Below, in pieces: positions 44,766 to 52,451 of a DNA stretch of 64,000 bases. The translations under genes and the position numbers were made by a program. The notes beneath the pieces are model-generated. The model was not told the DNA's origin. It saw nothing but the letters and a program-made list of their open reading frames with translations, and did no database searches. The stretch comes from Aquibacillus albus (GTDB lineage Bacteria > Bacillota > Bacilli > Bacillales > Amphibacillaceae), in contig NZ_JAFBDR010000005.1 of assembly GCF_016908325.1 (NCBI RefSeq), forward strand, positions 1 through 64,000. Direction: 5' to 3'. Position 1 is the stretch's first letter, and the number at the start of each line of letters is the position of its first letter.

Positions 44766-45965
44766 CTATTCCGCCTTTCTAAATTCTATTGATTCTACTT
44801 TGTAGCCTTCCAATTGCTCGATAACAGGCTCTGCAGCACCATGTATATTTCCAATGCCATAAATAGTGCGGTTCCCTAGTACGTAAGGCTTCAGTGCAGC
44901 CATAATTTCTTCCGTAGATTTATATTCTAAATTCAATATTTTGTCTGCATTAATCGTACCGTTGTTATAACTCTCAACGATAGGTGATGTCGTTTCTCCT
45001 GTAACAACGAGCGTATCGCAGTCAATATAAGGAAGGACATCTTTCGCAAATTGCTTCGTTCGATCAACTCGATCAGCTCTACAGTTCATAATGATAACGG
45101 GTTTTTCTGTAGGATAACCTAGTGTTTTCACTCGCTTCCAAATATTAATCGTTGATGCCGCATCATTCGCTGCGAAACCATTGACAAGATAACTTGGCTT
45201 CGTTGCATTCCCTATTGGTAAAATGCTCATTGCTCCTGGATCTGGCCAAGCTTTTAGCATTCCTCTCATTGCTGTTTCCTCATCAATTCCAAGGGCATCG
45301 GCAACTGCAAGTGCGAGTGCAGCATTTTCTGGGAATACCATATATTCGAATTGAAGTAAAAATTCCTCAGGTATTCTAGAGGTATCACATACAATCAATT
45401 TTGTATTTCTTTCCTCTGCCTTCTGTTTGAAAAATGGAACATAAGGACTTTCATTGACAATTAGATGCCCGTTATAAGGGATCGTTGCTAGAAATGAATC
45501 TGCAACTTCATCAAGTGTGGGACCAAGCACATCCATGTGATCCTCCAATACATTAACAATCACACCAATATTCGCCTTTAACATCTCCTCTTGGAAAGTG
45601 ATTTGATAATCTGGGTTTACAGCCATACATTCACTAACAAGTGCATCAGCATTTATCTTTGCAGCCTTTTCCACAACAACCTTTTGTTCACGAATGTTTG
45701 GACCTTCTGGACGTCGCTTAATCGGGTCTTCTTTCTTATCAAACCAATAAAGCATACGTGCCTGTGTTCCTGTCGTCTTACCTACAGTTTTATACCCTGC
45801 TTCTGAAATTACTCCTGTAATTAAGCGGGTTACCGTAGACTTACCACGAACACCATTTATATTTATTCTAATAGGAATAGAATCTATATTTTTTTGATGC
45901 TTTCTTTTATCCACAATACCTAGAGTCGCCAAAAGTACAATTAACAAAGTGATAATAACGTACAT
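44766..45965 (-). CDS. pgsB: Poly-gamma-glutamate synthase PgsB/CapB
   Basis: A 399-residue Mur-ligase-like ATP-dependent amide ligase with an N-terminal membrane helix (about 2-17), the P-loop NGVRGKSTVTRLI (about 38-50), TTGTQAR, and VLEDHMDVLGPT. It polymerises glutamate through gamma-carboxyl links. GGAG precedes the ATG by nine bases. It heads the operon pgsB-pgsC-small membrane protein-ggt. Confidence 0.95.
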   Translation of the reverse strand: MYVIITLLIVLLATLGIVDKRKHQKNIDSIPIRININGVRGKSTVTRLITGVISEAGYKTVGKTTGTQARMLYWFDKKEDPIKRRPEGPNIREQKVVVEKAAKINADALVSECMAVNPDYQITFQEEMLKANIGVIVNVLEDHMDVLGPTLDEVADSFLATIPYNGHLIVNESPYVPFFKQKAEERNTKLIVCDTSRIPEEFLLQFEYMVFPENAALALAVADALGIDEETAMRGMLKAWPDPGAMSILPIGNATKPSYLVNGFAANDAASTINIWKRVKTLGYPTEKPVIIMNCRADRVDRTKQFAKDVLPYIDCDTLVVTGETTSPIVESYNNGTINADKILNLEYKSTEEIMAALKPYVLGNRTIYGIGNIHGAAEPVIEQLEGYKVESIEFRKAE

Positions 45966-46334
45966 TCAGTCATACTCCTTTCTATTTTTCACCATAATTG
46001 GTTTTTATAGGTAAAATTACCTAGTTATTTCCCATAAAACAAGCCAATTTCACAACTTTGAAAAATGGCTTCATCTATCACAACAACTGTTCATTCACCT
46101 TTTAACAACTATGTAATAGTACGACAGAACTTAAGAAATGTAAACATGCTATGATATGGTAATATTGTCCTGTTAAGGAGCCTATATACAGTGTTGGAGA
46201 AAGATTGAGTTAGTGGTTGAATTATCAATAGTTAGTGGAAAATTTTTTGAATATTAGGTGAAAGGAGCACATTCTCTTTTTAACACAAAAAAAACAACTA
46301 CTCTACTATATAGAGCAGCTGTTGCTGTCAATAA
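45966..46334. other. Intergenic region between htpX and pgsB
   Basis: The pgs promoter must be here. Visible are an AAGCCA/TGGCTT inverted repeat near 46045-46075 and the htpX terminator at 46286-46324. No convincing gene was found. Confidence 0.5.
46286..46324 (-). terminator. Terminator of htpX
   Basis: CAACAGCTGCTCTA and TAGAGTAGTTG pair, followed by TTTTTTTT on the minus strand. Confidence 0.85.
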
Positions 46335-47249
46335 TTATCTTCTTTCTAATCGTGCAATTCTTTCATCTAAGTCTGGGTGAGAGGAGAAAAGGCGCGCCAT
46401 TCCACCTTTACCGTTAATCTTCATTGTCTGAATCGCTGAATCATCGGTACGGTCATTAATGTTAGCACGGTCTACGTACATTTTAAGCGACCGTAGCGCA
46501 TGCGCCATTTTATCACGACCAGCCAAATCCGCGCCTCCACGGTCTGCGTGAAATTCACGGTATCGCGAATAGGCACTCACGACAATACTTCCGAGAATCG
46601 AGAACAATATTTGGAAAAGAATAATTGCCACAAAGCGAACAATCATTTGCAATTCAGAGCGGACAAAGCGCGATACGATTATTGCCGCAATCCTTGAGAA
46701 AAATACAACAAACGTGTTAACAATACCTTGTAGCAGTGTCATTGTAACCATATCTCCATTGGCTACGTGTGCAACCTCATGGGCAATAACACCCTCCACC
46801 GCATCTTCATCCATCGTATTTAATAGCCCTGAAGAAACAGCAACGAGTGAACGTTTTTTAGAAGGGCCTGTTGCAAATGCATTTACCTCAGCAGACTGAT
46901 AGATTCCAACCTCTGGCATATGCATTAATCCAGCTGCACGAGAAAAGCGATGAACTTTTTCCACCACGGCACGCTCCTGTGATGTTAATGGACCGTCTGG
47001 ATCCAATACTTTTACCTTCATCATTTTCTTTGCAATCCAACGTGACATGGCTAATGAGATGAATGAACCTGCGAAACCTACAATTAAACTAAAGACCATT
47101 AATGATCCATAATTAATCCCTAGACCCGGACCTCCATTCTCAAACGAGCCACTGATACCTGTATAAGTAGCAATTAGCGACCATACGATCACAATCGTCG
47201 TCATAACTAAAATATTTGTTAATATGAAAAGCAAAAACCGTTTACCCAT
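46335..47249 (-). CDS. htpX: Membrane metalloprotease HtpX
   Basis: A 304-residue M48 zinc protease. Four hydrophobic segments and the zinc motif [13 protein letters not shown] are present, with the third ligand in the [13 protein letters not shown] region. It removes damaged membrane proteins. The ATG at 47249 (MGKRFLLF) is chosen since GGAGGCGAGGG lies just upstream, giving the usual family start; the longer reading adds 12 unusual residues. It is monocistronic. Confidence 0.93.
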   Translation of the reverse strand: MGKRFLLFILTNILVMTTIVIVWSLIATYTGISGSFENGGPGLGINYGSLMVFSLIVGFAGSFISLAMSRWIAKKMMKVKVLDPDGPLTSQERAVVEKVHRFSRAAGLMHMPEVGIYQSAEVNAFATGPSKKRSLVAVSSGLLNTMDEDAVEGVIAHEVAHVANGDMVTMTLLQGIVNTFVVFFSRIAAIIVSRFVRSELQMIVRFVAIILFQILFSILGSIVVSAYSRYREFHADRGGADLAGRDKMAHALRSLKMYVDRANINDRTDDSAIQTMKINGKGGMARLFSSHPDLDERIARLERR

Positions 47250-47334
47250 ACTATCCCTCGCCTCCATCATCAAGTTGTACAACAACTATTTTAACACGAA
47301 TTTACCAAGATGGTAGAAAAAAGATTTTCGATGA

Positions 47335-47389
47335 GGGGTCTGACCCCTTTTATGGACATTTGTCCGCGTTATGAGGACACTATCGAAAG
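47335..47389. repeat. REP-like palindromic repeat, copy 3
   Basis: GGGGTCTGACCCC, then TGGACATTTGT and GAGGACACT, matches the copy at 91-138 over about 50 bases. Confidence 0.65.
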
Positions 47390-47421
47390 CAGGGCAACAT
47401 AATGGGGATTAGCGTCTCCTT

Positions 47422-47462
47422 TAAAAAGAAGGTTGTCCATCATGATGAACCCTTCTTTTAAC
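47422..47462 (-). terminator. Terminator of the 41-residue protein gene
   Basis: AAAAGAAGGGTT and AACCTTCTTTTT pair around a 13-base loop on the minus strand. Confidence 0.65.
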
Positions 47463-47468
47463 CAATGT

Positions 47469-47594
47469 TTACACTTTGAAGTCATTCTCCTGATCTGTTT
47501 CATCTTTATATGCAAGCAAGATCACTCCAAGCTCCTCCTCTAGCTGAGCGATCTTTTGCAGTTCCTCTTCTGTCAAATTTGCAAAATGTTCCAT
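47469..47594 (-). CDS. Small conserved-looking protein of unknown function
   Basis: A 41-residue protein (MEHFANLTEEELQKIAQLEE, then LGVILLAYKDE) behind AAAGGATG and followed by a terminator. It is acidic and probably helical. The LGVILLAY core reminds me of short Bacillus proteins, but I cannot name one. Confidence 0.65.
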   Translation of the reverse strand: MEHFANLTEEELQKIAQLEEELGVILLAYKDETDQENDFKV

Positions 47595-47895
47595 CTTATC
47601 ATCCTTTCACTTTATCGTTAGGTTAATGTACAGTTAGCCCCTGTTTCAGCACCAAAATCAAAATGTTTTCTCATATGTTTGTAAATATGCTTATCCGTAC
47701 TCCATTTTGGTCGTATCATCCAAAGCTGGTGACAATTCCATACATCCTAACTCCTTTTTTATGGTAGTGTGTGCATCATTCGGATGATCTGTCATAGAAA
47801 ATGATGGTAATTTCATACAAAATTGACATGTAGTAACATTAGGCATTTGCCTAACATATAGTGGGTATGGAAAATATAAGAAAGGAGTTAAGCTC
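47595..47895. other. Intergenic region before the carbonic anhydrase
   Basis: It holds the palindrome TTAGGC-4-GCCTAA at 47839-47854, just upstream of the gamma carbonic anhydrase gene, and a TTGACA at about 47823. No gene is seen. The palindrome may be an operator. Confidence 0.4.
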
Positions 47896-48516
47896 ATGTA
47901 CCACTATCCTGTCATTTATTACAATCCCCCTGTTTCTGAAGTAACTAGTATCAGTTATCCAACGATTAGTTCAAAAGCTGTTATTGGAACAGATTCTATG
48001 ATCATTGGAAATATAACAGTTGCAGATGATGTATTTATAGGGTTTAAAAATCTCCTACGTGCTGATTCTGGTTATCCATACTATGTCGGACCCTATACGA
48101 ACATACAAGATAATGTATTAATGCACGTTCACCCAGGAAGAGAACACGTGAACGTAAAAGGAAATAAATGGGGGGTCTATTTAGAAGGTGAGATTAGTGT
48201 TCTCCATCATGCCTGTGTTCATGGACCTTTATTTATTGGTCGTAATACTTTTGTTGGTCAGCATGCTAACATTTACGACGCTATTATAGGTAGAAACTGT
48301 GTTATTATGCATGGAGCAACAATAACAAACGGCGTTAAGATTGATGATAATCGTTTTGTCGCCCCAGGTCAGTCTGTATGGAAACAAGAAGATGCGGATA
48401 ACCTTCCAAAAGTACCAAAAAAACATCTACATTTAAATCAGGAAATTGTTGATCATTATTACCGCCTAGGTAAATCATATTTATACAACACTCCTTTCGC
48501 GTGTACCTACACTTAA
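47896..48516 (+). CDS. Gamma-class carbonic anhydrase (Cam-like)
   Basis: A 206-residue left-handed beta-helix protein. It has the gamma-CA core: LRADSGYPYYVGPYTNIQD (about 54-72), a first metal histidine in LMHVHPG and the second and third in VHGPLFIG and VGQHANI. This is closer to the metal-binding Cam group than to acyltransferases. It interconverts CO2 and bicarbonate. AAAGGAG precedes the ATG. A hexapeptide acyltransferase is the alternative. Confidence 0.8.
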   Translation: MYHYPVIYYNPPVSEVTSISYPTISSKAVIGTDSMIIGNITVADDVFIGFKNLLRADSGYPYYVGPYTNIQDNVLMHVHPGREHVNVKGNKWGVYLEGEISVLHHACVHGPLFIGRNTFVGQHANIYDAIIGRNCVIMHGATITNGVKIDDNRFVAPGQSVWKQEDADNLPKVPKKHLHLNQEIVDHYYRLGKSYLYNTPFACTYT

Positions 48517-48575
48517 GATATGTTTTTTTAGAACCATTGCTTTTTTGATTGTTTCCTCTGCACCCAATATCAATG

Positions 48576-48637
48576 AAATCAGGTACCTTGATGGAATCAT
48601 GCTCGTCCATCAAAGGTACCTGATTTTCATGTTTTAA
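48576..48637 (+). terminator. Rho-independent terminator
   Basis: ATCAGGTACCT-TGATGG and CCATCAAAGGTACCTGAT pair, followed by TTTCATGTTTT. Confidence 0.75.
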
Positions 48638-48692
48638 AGGTGTTCTTAAGGACCAAAATGGGAATAAAACTTTCTTCCAAGAGAGGTGTTTT

Positions 48693-49361
48693 ATGCTTCC
48701 CAATTTACAAATTCGATTCTTAGGAATAATTGGGTGGATCGGGAGCGTAATATTTGTTTTGTTTTCACTCCTCCATCCACCTACATTTAATCCATGGGAT
48801 ATAGCTGATACATTTGAAAAAGTATCTCACCATGGCTTTTGGGTTATTGACCATATTTTTATTACTATTGGTATTACCTGCTGGTTGCTAGCGATGGCTG
48901 CAGGACAAGGATTATTCCGCCATCACGGAATCATAAAGAAAATCGGATCATGGTTGTTTATTTTATCGTTGGCTACTTGGGTGATTATATTAGCATTTGA
49001 AATTGGTGTTATTCCTTTTCTAGTTGATGCAATTGGGCACCACCAAAATGAAACATTTATGATGATTTGGTTCATTGTCTTTGGTTTTGGTTTATTTGCA
49101 GGATATATAGCATTCATTTTTACTTGGCTTGGTGTAGCGGCGTATAGTTTCGCCATGAGTCGTGATCAATTCCCGAACTGGTTTCGATTAAGTGGTATTT
49201 GGAGTGGATTCGTTGGAGTGATAGGTATTACTTTAGGATTAACATGGATTGAATTTGTCGTTCCTATCCTTGCGCTGACATCTGGTCCACCTTTTATTTG
49301 GACAATCGTTTTTCTATCGTTTATGGTTAAAAAACAAAAGAAATATAAGAAAGAAGTGTGA
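48693..49361 (+). CDS. Six-helix membrane protein of unknown function
   Basis: A 222-residue hydrophobic protein with about six transmembrane helices (from residue 9 onward), a conserved-looking HHGFWVIDHIFITIG stretch and a basic Lys-rich C-terminus. I do not recognise the family with certainty; DUF4386-like proteins have a similar look. AGAGAGGTG precedes the ATG. The next gene starts four bases after its stop, suggesting an operon. Confidence 0.75.
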   Translation: MLPNLQIRFLGIIGWIGSVIFVLFSLLHPPTFNPWDIADTFEKVSHHGFWVIDHIFITIGITCWLLAMAAGQGLFRHHGIIKKIGSWLFILSLATWVIILAFEIGVIPFLVDAIGHHQNETFMMIWFIVFGFGLFAGYIAFIFTWLGVAAYSFAMSRDQFPNWFRLSGIWSGFVGVIGITLGLTWIEFVVPILALTSGPPFIWTIVFLSFMVKKQKKYKKEV

Positions 49362-49364
49362 ACA

Positions 49365-49835
49365 TTGCAGCAGCTTCAATTTGAATCGTCGTGGAAAAAA
49401 ACTATATCTCCAAAAGATCAACAACACATTGAACAAGTGTTTTTAGAAACAAAACAAACGGAAGAAAACCGCATCAATTTCACAGCCTTGTGGGAAGCAA
49501 AAAATCATAAAGGAGACCTATTAGTAACCGTTCTTATCCATAATCCAACAGAGGATGCCGCCATCTTCCTAAGCAAAAGACTTCAATATGTAAAGGATGA
49601 TGAAGTAATTGCAACACACACATTTACCCTTCCTTCCTTAGTGGTGGAACAACATACGAGTATGCCATGGACTTTTATATTTCCAAATGAAAGTTTAAAT
49701 CATGATGCTACATGGAAAAAAGGAAAATTAAAGTGCATCAAGAACAAAAGCGCAAGCGCCCTGGTAGCGACGTATGGACTGGGACTGCGGTTACTCGTCC
49801 CACCGAAAACATTTGGACTGAACCGCAGGAGATAA
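49365..49835 (+). CDS. SLAP-domain-like protein with repeat-derived C-terminus
   Basis: A 156-residue frame from a TTG start. Residues 1-125 resemble the SLAP domain of Bacillaceae secretion-accessory proteins (FESSWKKTISPKDQQHIEQV, NHKGDLLVTVLIHNPT, SMPWTFIFP). From about residue 126 the frame runs into the structured repeat at 49744-49985, which encodes the last 30 basic residues. The natural C-terminus appears to have been replaced by insertion of the repeat. The start site is weak (GAAAGAAGTG). Confidence 0.6.
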   Translation: MQQLQFESSWKKTISPKDQQHIEQVFLETKQTEENRINFTALWEAKNHKGDLLVTVLIHNPTEDAAIFLSKRLQYVKDDEVIATHTFTLPSLVVEQHTSMPWTFIFPNESLNHDATWKKGKLKCIKNKSASALVATYGLGLRLLVPPKTFGLNRRR

Positions 49836-49985
49836 AGGAAACATGCCCCTTCATAGGGGTATGCCGACGTTGGGCTCAGGAGCCCGGTTTTAGTCGGCCT
49901 TCCTTAAGTTGGAACCGATGTTGACTTATCGTACGGAGGTGAGGGAAGTCTCACTAGTCGCTGGGCGCTGGAGCTGGACGTCGCT
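49744..49985. repeat. Structured intergenic repeat (~240 bp)
   Basis: The ends pair (GCGCCC...GCGAC with GTCGC-TGGGCGC). Inside are four further hairpins: CTGCGGTT/AACCGCAG, ATGCCCC/GGGGTAT, GGGCTC-AG-GAGCCC and GTGAG/CTCAC. GC content is clearly higher than around it. I recognise the style (GCGCAAGCGCC ... GGGCGCTGGAGCTGGACG) as a dispersed Bacillaceae repeat. Confidence 0.65.
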
Positions 49986-50040
49986 AACCTAGACCATTTA
50001 TCACAAGCCAGCCATTTTATAATTTCCTGGCTATAAAACG

Positions 50041-50084
50041 AAAAAGGTTGATGCCTTCAATTTAGAAGGCATCAACCTTTTTCT
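50041..50084. terminator. Bidirectional terminator
   Basis: AAAAAGGTTGATGCCTTC-6-GAAGGCATCAACCTTTTT is a perfect stem. Confidence 0.9.
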
Positions 50085-50087
50085 TTA

Positions 50088-50174
50088 CTACTGATATGGA
50101 ATTTCTAACAACTCCGGAACGGTCACAAATTCCATCCACTGTTCTTTAAAGTAAGGATGATTTGATGCAGGGAT
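50088..50174 (-). pseudogene. Relic of a gene 3' end
   Basis: On the minus strand NHPYFKEQWMEFVTVPELLE followed by IPYQ and a stop looks like a real C-terminus, sits directly before a strong terminator, and has a stop codon 28 codons upstream. The parent family is not recognised. The region 50175-50329 shows nothing else. Confidence 0.35.
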
Positions 50175-50329
50175 TTAACTGTTTTTGAGGGAATTTCCAG
50201 GAATTTTTCCTTCGTACAGCCGAATACGATGGCACGAAGCGTGACAAAGATCATCGATTAATCACTTATCTTTATATAATAGGATGCGCTGATATAAACC
50301 ATCATGTATGTGAAGAGGAAAACGGCTGT

Positions 50330-50965
50330 CTATACCGTTAGCCATTCGTTTTGGAATGCCTTTAACACCGCATTCGTGCGATCATTCACCTTTAATTTTT
50401 GTAAAATATTACTTACATGGTTATTTACAGTTTTATTTGAGATGAATAGACTTTTCCCTATTTCTTCATTTTTCATTCCTTTAGAAAGACATTCTAGCAC
50501 TTCCCATTCACGTTTTGACAAAATACCGGCTGGCCTCTTTGTCTCTTTTTTAGATGTTACTTTTATGTAATCGGAAAGAAGAACTTTTGCAAGCTTTGAA
50601 TGCATATACGTACCTCCGTTAATAACGGTCGATATAGCAGTAATTAATTCGTCTTTATACATATCATTAAAAAAATAACCATCTAAATCTAATTTGAATA
50701 AATCGAGCAAACGTTCATTCATTAAAGATGATGTCCAAATAATTACTTTCTTATTTTTTTCCTTATAAAAATGAATCAAACGAAATAAATCGATGTCTAA
50801 ATCAATATCTACAATAACAATGTCTGACATCAGTTGTTCAAAAAGTAGTTCGTTATAATTAGACGAGTTATATGTATGAAATGAGTGATTCAAAGAACTG
50901 CCTTTCAATATATTAAGCATCCCTTCTCGTAACAAGCCTGACTCCTTAACAATAGAAATTTTCAC
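50330..50965 (-). CDS. LuxR-family regulator with atypical receiver domain
   Basis: A 211-residue protein: receiver-like domain (1-120) and LuxR/NarL helix-turn-helix (145-205: LSKREWEVLECLSKGMKNEEIGKSL, then NKTVNNHVSNILQKL). The receiver lacks several key residues: only one acidic residue at the metal pair (VKESGL) and asparagine in place of the switch lysine (FFNDM), though IVDIDLD may supply an aspartate. It may thus work without phosphorylation. GTG start; AGGAGG lies upstream. No kinase is adjacent. Confidence 0.85.
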   Translation of the reverse strand: MKISIVKESGLLREGMLNILKGSSLNHSFHTYNSSNYNELLFEQLMSDIVIVDIDLDIDLFRLIHFYKEKNKKVIIWTSSLMNERLLDLFKLDLDGYFFNDMYKDELITAISTVINGGTYMHSKLAKVLLSDYIKVTSKKETKRPAGILSKREWEVLECLSKGMKNEEIGKSLFISNKTVNNHVSNILQKLKVNDRTNAVLKAFQNEWLTV

Positions 50966-51249
50966 TATTTTTCACACCCTCCTACCTGTTAAATATTAAC
51001 TATAGAAACACTTTTATTATACTAAAAAGTAAACATGAAATTCCAATTATATAGGTAAAACATACTACTTAATAACGTTAAAAATTAATTATATTCACTA
51101 TATTTACTTTAAATTTTTCATAAAAAAAGTACGGTTCTTATTCAACAAACTTGGAATTGATCCAACTATTACTCAAGAGAAAGATAACCAATTATATTCG
51201 TTATGTCCGATTGATTTAAATCTCCCCATAGATAGAAACCCTTTTCAAG

Positions 51250-51294
51250 CAAAAGGAGATTGATTATTTACAAATCAATCTCCCTTTTGTTTTT
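51250..51294. terminator. Terminator after the TctC gene
   Basis: CAAAAGGAGATTGAT and ATCAATCTCCCTTTTG pair. The region 50966-51249 is AT-rich; its only other feature is a short plus-strand frame near 51129-51263 without a start site. Confidence 0.75.
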
Positions 51295-51309
51295 CTCGAT
51301 ATACCATTA

Positions 51310-52302
51310 TTAATCAATCTCTTCAATAGACTGTAACAGTGCTTCATAAACCTTTACCCTATTTTCTATTTCTTGCATAGCTTCTTCTCGATTCATGATA
51401 AGCGTATTCGCACCAACTTCTTCCATATCCTTCAAAAAATCTTCATCCTGAAAAAGCTTAAGGAAAGCATCTTCCAGCTTAGCAATGACTTCTTCCGGTG
51501 TTCCTTCCTTTGCTGCAATTCCACGGTCCGTACTCATGATTACATCAGGATAACCCAATTCACCTAATGTAGGAACATCTGGAGCAAATGAATGACGCTC
51601 TTCGGTAGCAATTGCTAACGGTCTAACATCTTCACCCAATCGTGTAATGCCTGAAAGGTTACCAGCTACTGCATCAATATGATCACCCAATAAAGATGCA
51701 TTGGCTTCCGTTGAACCATCAAAAGCTACATCCTTCAAATCAATGTCTGCAGCATTCTCCAATTGCAATATTCCTAAATGCTGACCAACATACTTTCCAG
51801 AGTGTCCAACAGTTAAACGTCCAGGTGCTTGCTTCGCTTTTGTAATTAAATCTTCTAAGCTTTTTATTTCACTATCATTTTTTACAGCAAATACGGTTGG
51901 ATCCGCTCCCCAGTTAACAATTGGTTCAAAAGTATCGGTACTAAACGTTGTAGTTCCAACAAGTGGTTGCGTAATGATGTGTGGTAAGTTATAAGCCGCT
52001 AGCGTATAGCCATCTGGTTGTACGTCGGTAAATTGATTCCAACCGACTCGCCCACCACCTCCTGGTTTGTTAATAATCACAAGTTCTTGATCTAGGTACT
52101 TATTGGCATACTTCGCAATAATTCTCGCTTGATTATCTGTCCCGCCTCCTGGTGAAAATACGACAAATAATTGAATGCTTTTATTAGGGAAATTATTCGA
52201 TTCTGACGCTGCTGAACACCCAATAAACAGAAAGCTAAACAACAACAGAACAAACCAATAGACTTTTCTTTTGATGAATACCCCTTCTTTCCATTTGTAC
52301 AT
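51310..52302 (-). CDS. Tripartite tricarboxylate transporter substrate-binding lipoprotein (TctC family)
   Basis: About 330 residues: a lipoprotein signal (VLLLFSFLFIGCSA, lipidated cysteine) and a Bug/TctC periplasmic-type binding fold with PNKSIQLFVVFSPGGGTDNQ, NKPGGGGRVGWNQ and the later TLGELGYPD. These proteins bind carboxylates for TctAB permeases, but neither TctA nor TctB is next to it. The start is uncertain: ATG 52302 has no ribosome site, whereas GAAGGGG stands before the codons GTATTCATC. Confidence 0.85.
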   Translation of the reverse strand: MYKWKEGVFIKRKVYWFVLLLFSFLFIGCSAASESNNFPNKSIQLFVVFSPGGGTDNQARIIAKYANKYLDQELVIINKPGGGGRVGWNQFTDVQPDGYTLAAYNLPHIITQPLVGTTTFSTDTFEPIVNWGADPTVFAVKNDSEIKSLEDLITKAKQAPGRLTVGHSGKYVGQHLGILQLENAADIDLKDVAFDGSTEANASLLGDHIDAVAGNLSGITRLGEDVRPLAIATEERHSFAPDVPTLGELGYPDVIMSTDRGIAAKEGTPEEVIAKLEDAFLKLFQDEDFLKDMEEVGANTLIMNREEAMQEIENRVKVYEALLQSIEEID

Positions 52303-52369
52303 TAAAATAATTTTATGCAAATAGCCTAATTTTGAATGTTGTCCGATTGAAAAAAAGGATGATCAAGCA

Positions 52370-52416
52370 ATAAAAAAAGATGATTCCTGACCAATTAGGA
52401 ATCATCTTTTTTTATT
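52370..52416. terminator. Bidirectional terminator
   Basis: AAAAAAGATGATTCCT-8-AGGAATCATCTTTTTT. Confidence 0.9.
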
Positions 52417-52451
52417 GTATATATTTTAAAACTACTGTTTTCAGAAAATTT

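Noticed and set aside
47691..47897. 68-residue minus-strand ORF upstream of the carbonic anhydrase
   Set aside because: It starts within the next gene's ribosome site region, lacks its own site and has no recognisable pattern.
49712..49924. 70-residue protein within the structured repeat
   Set aside because: It follows the repeat's hairpins, has no ribosome site and no protein-like pattern.
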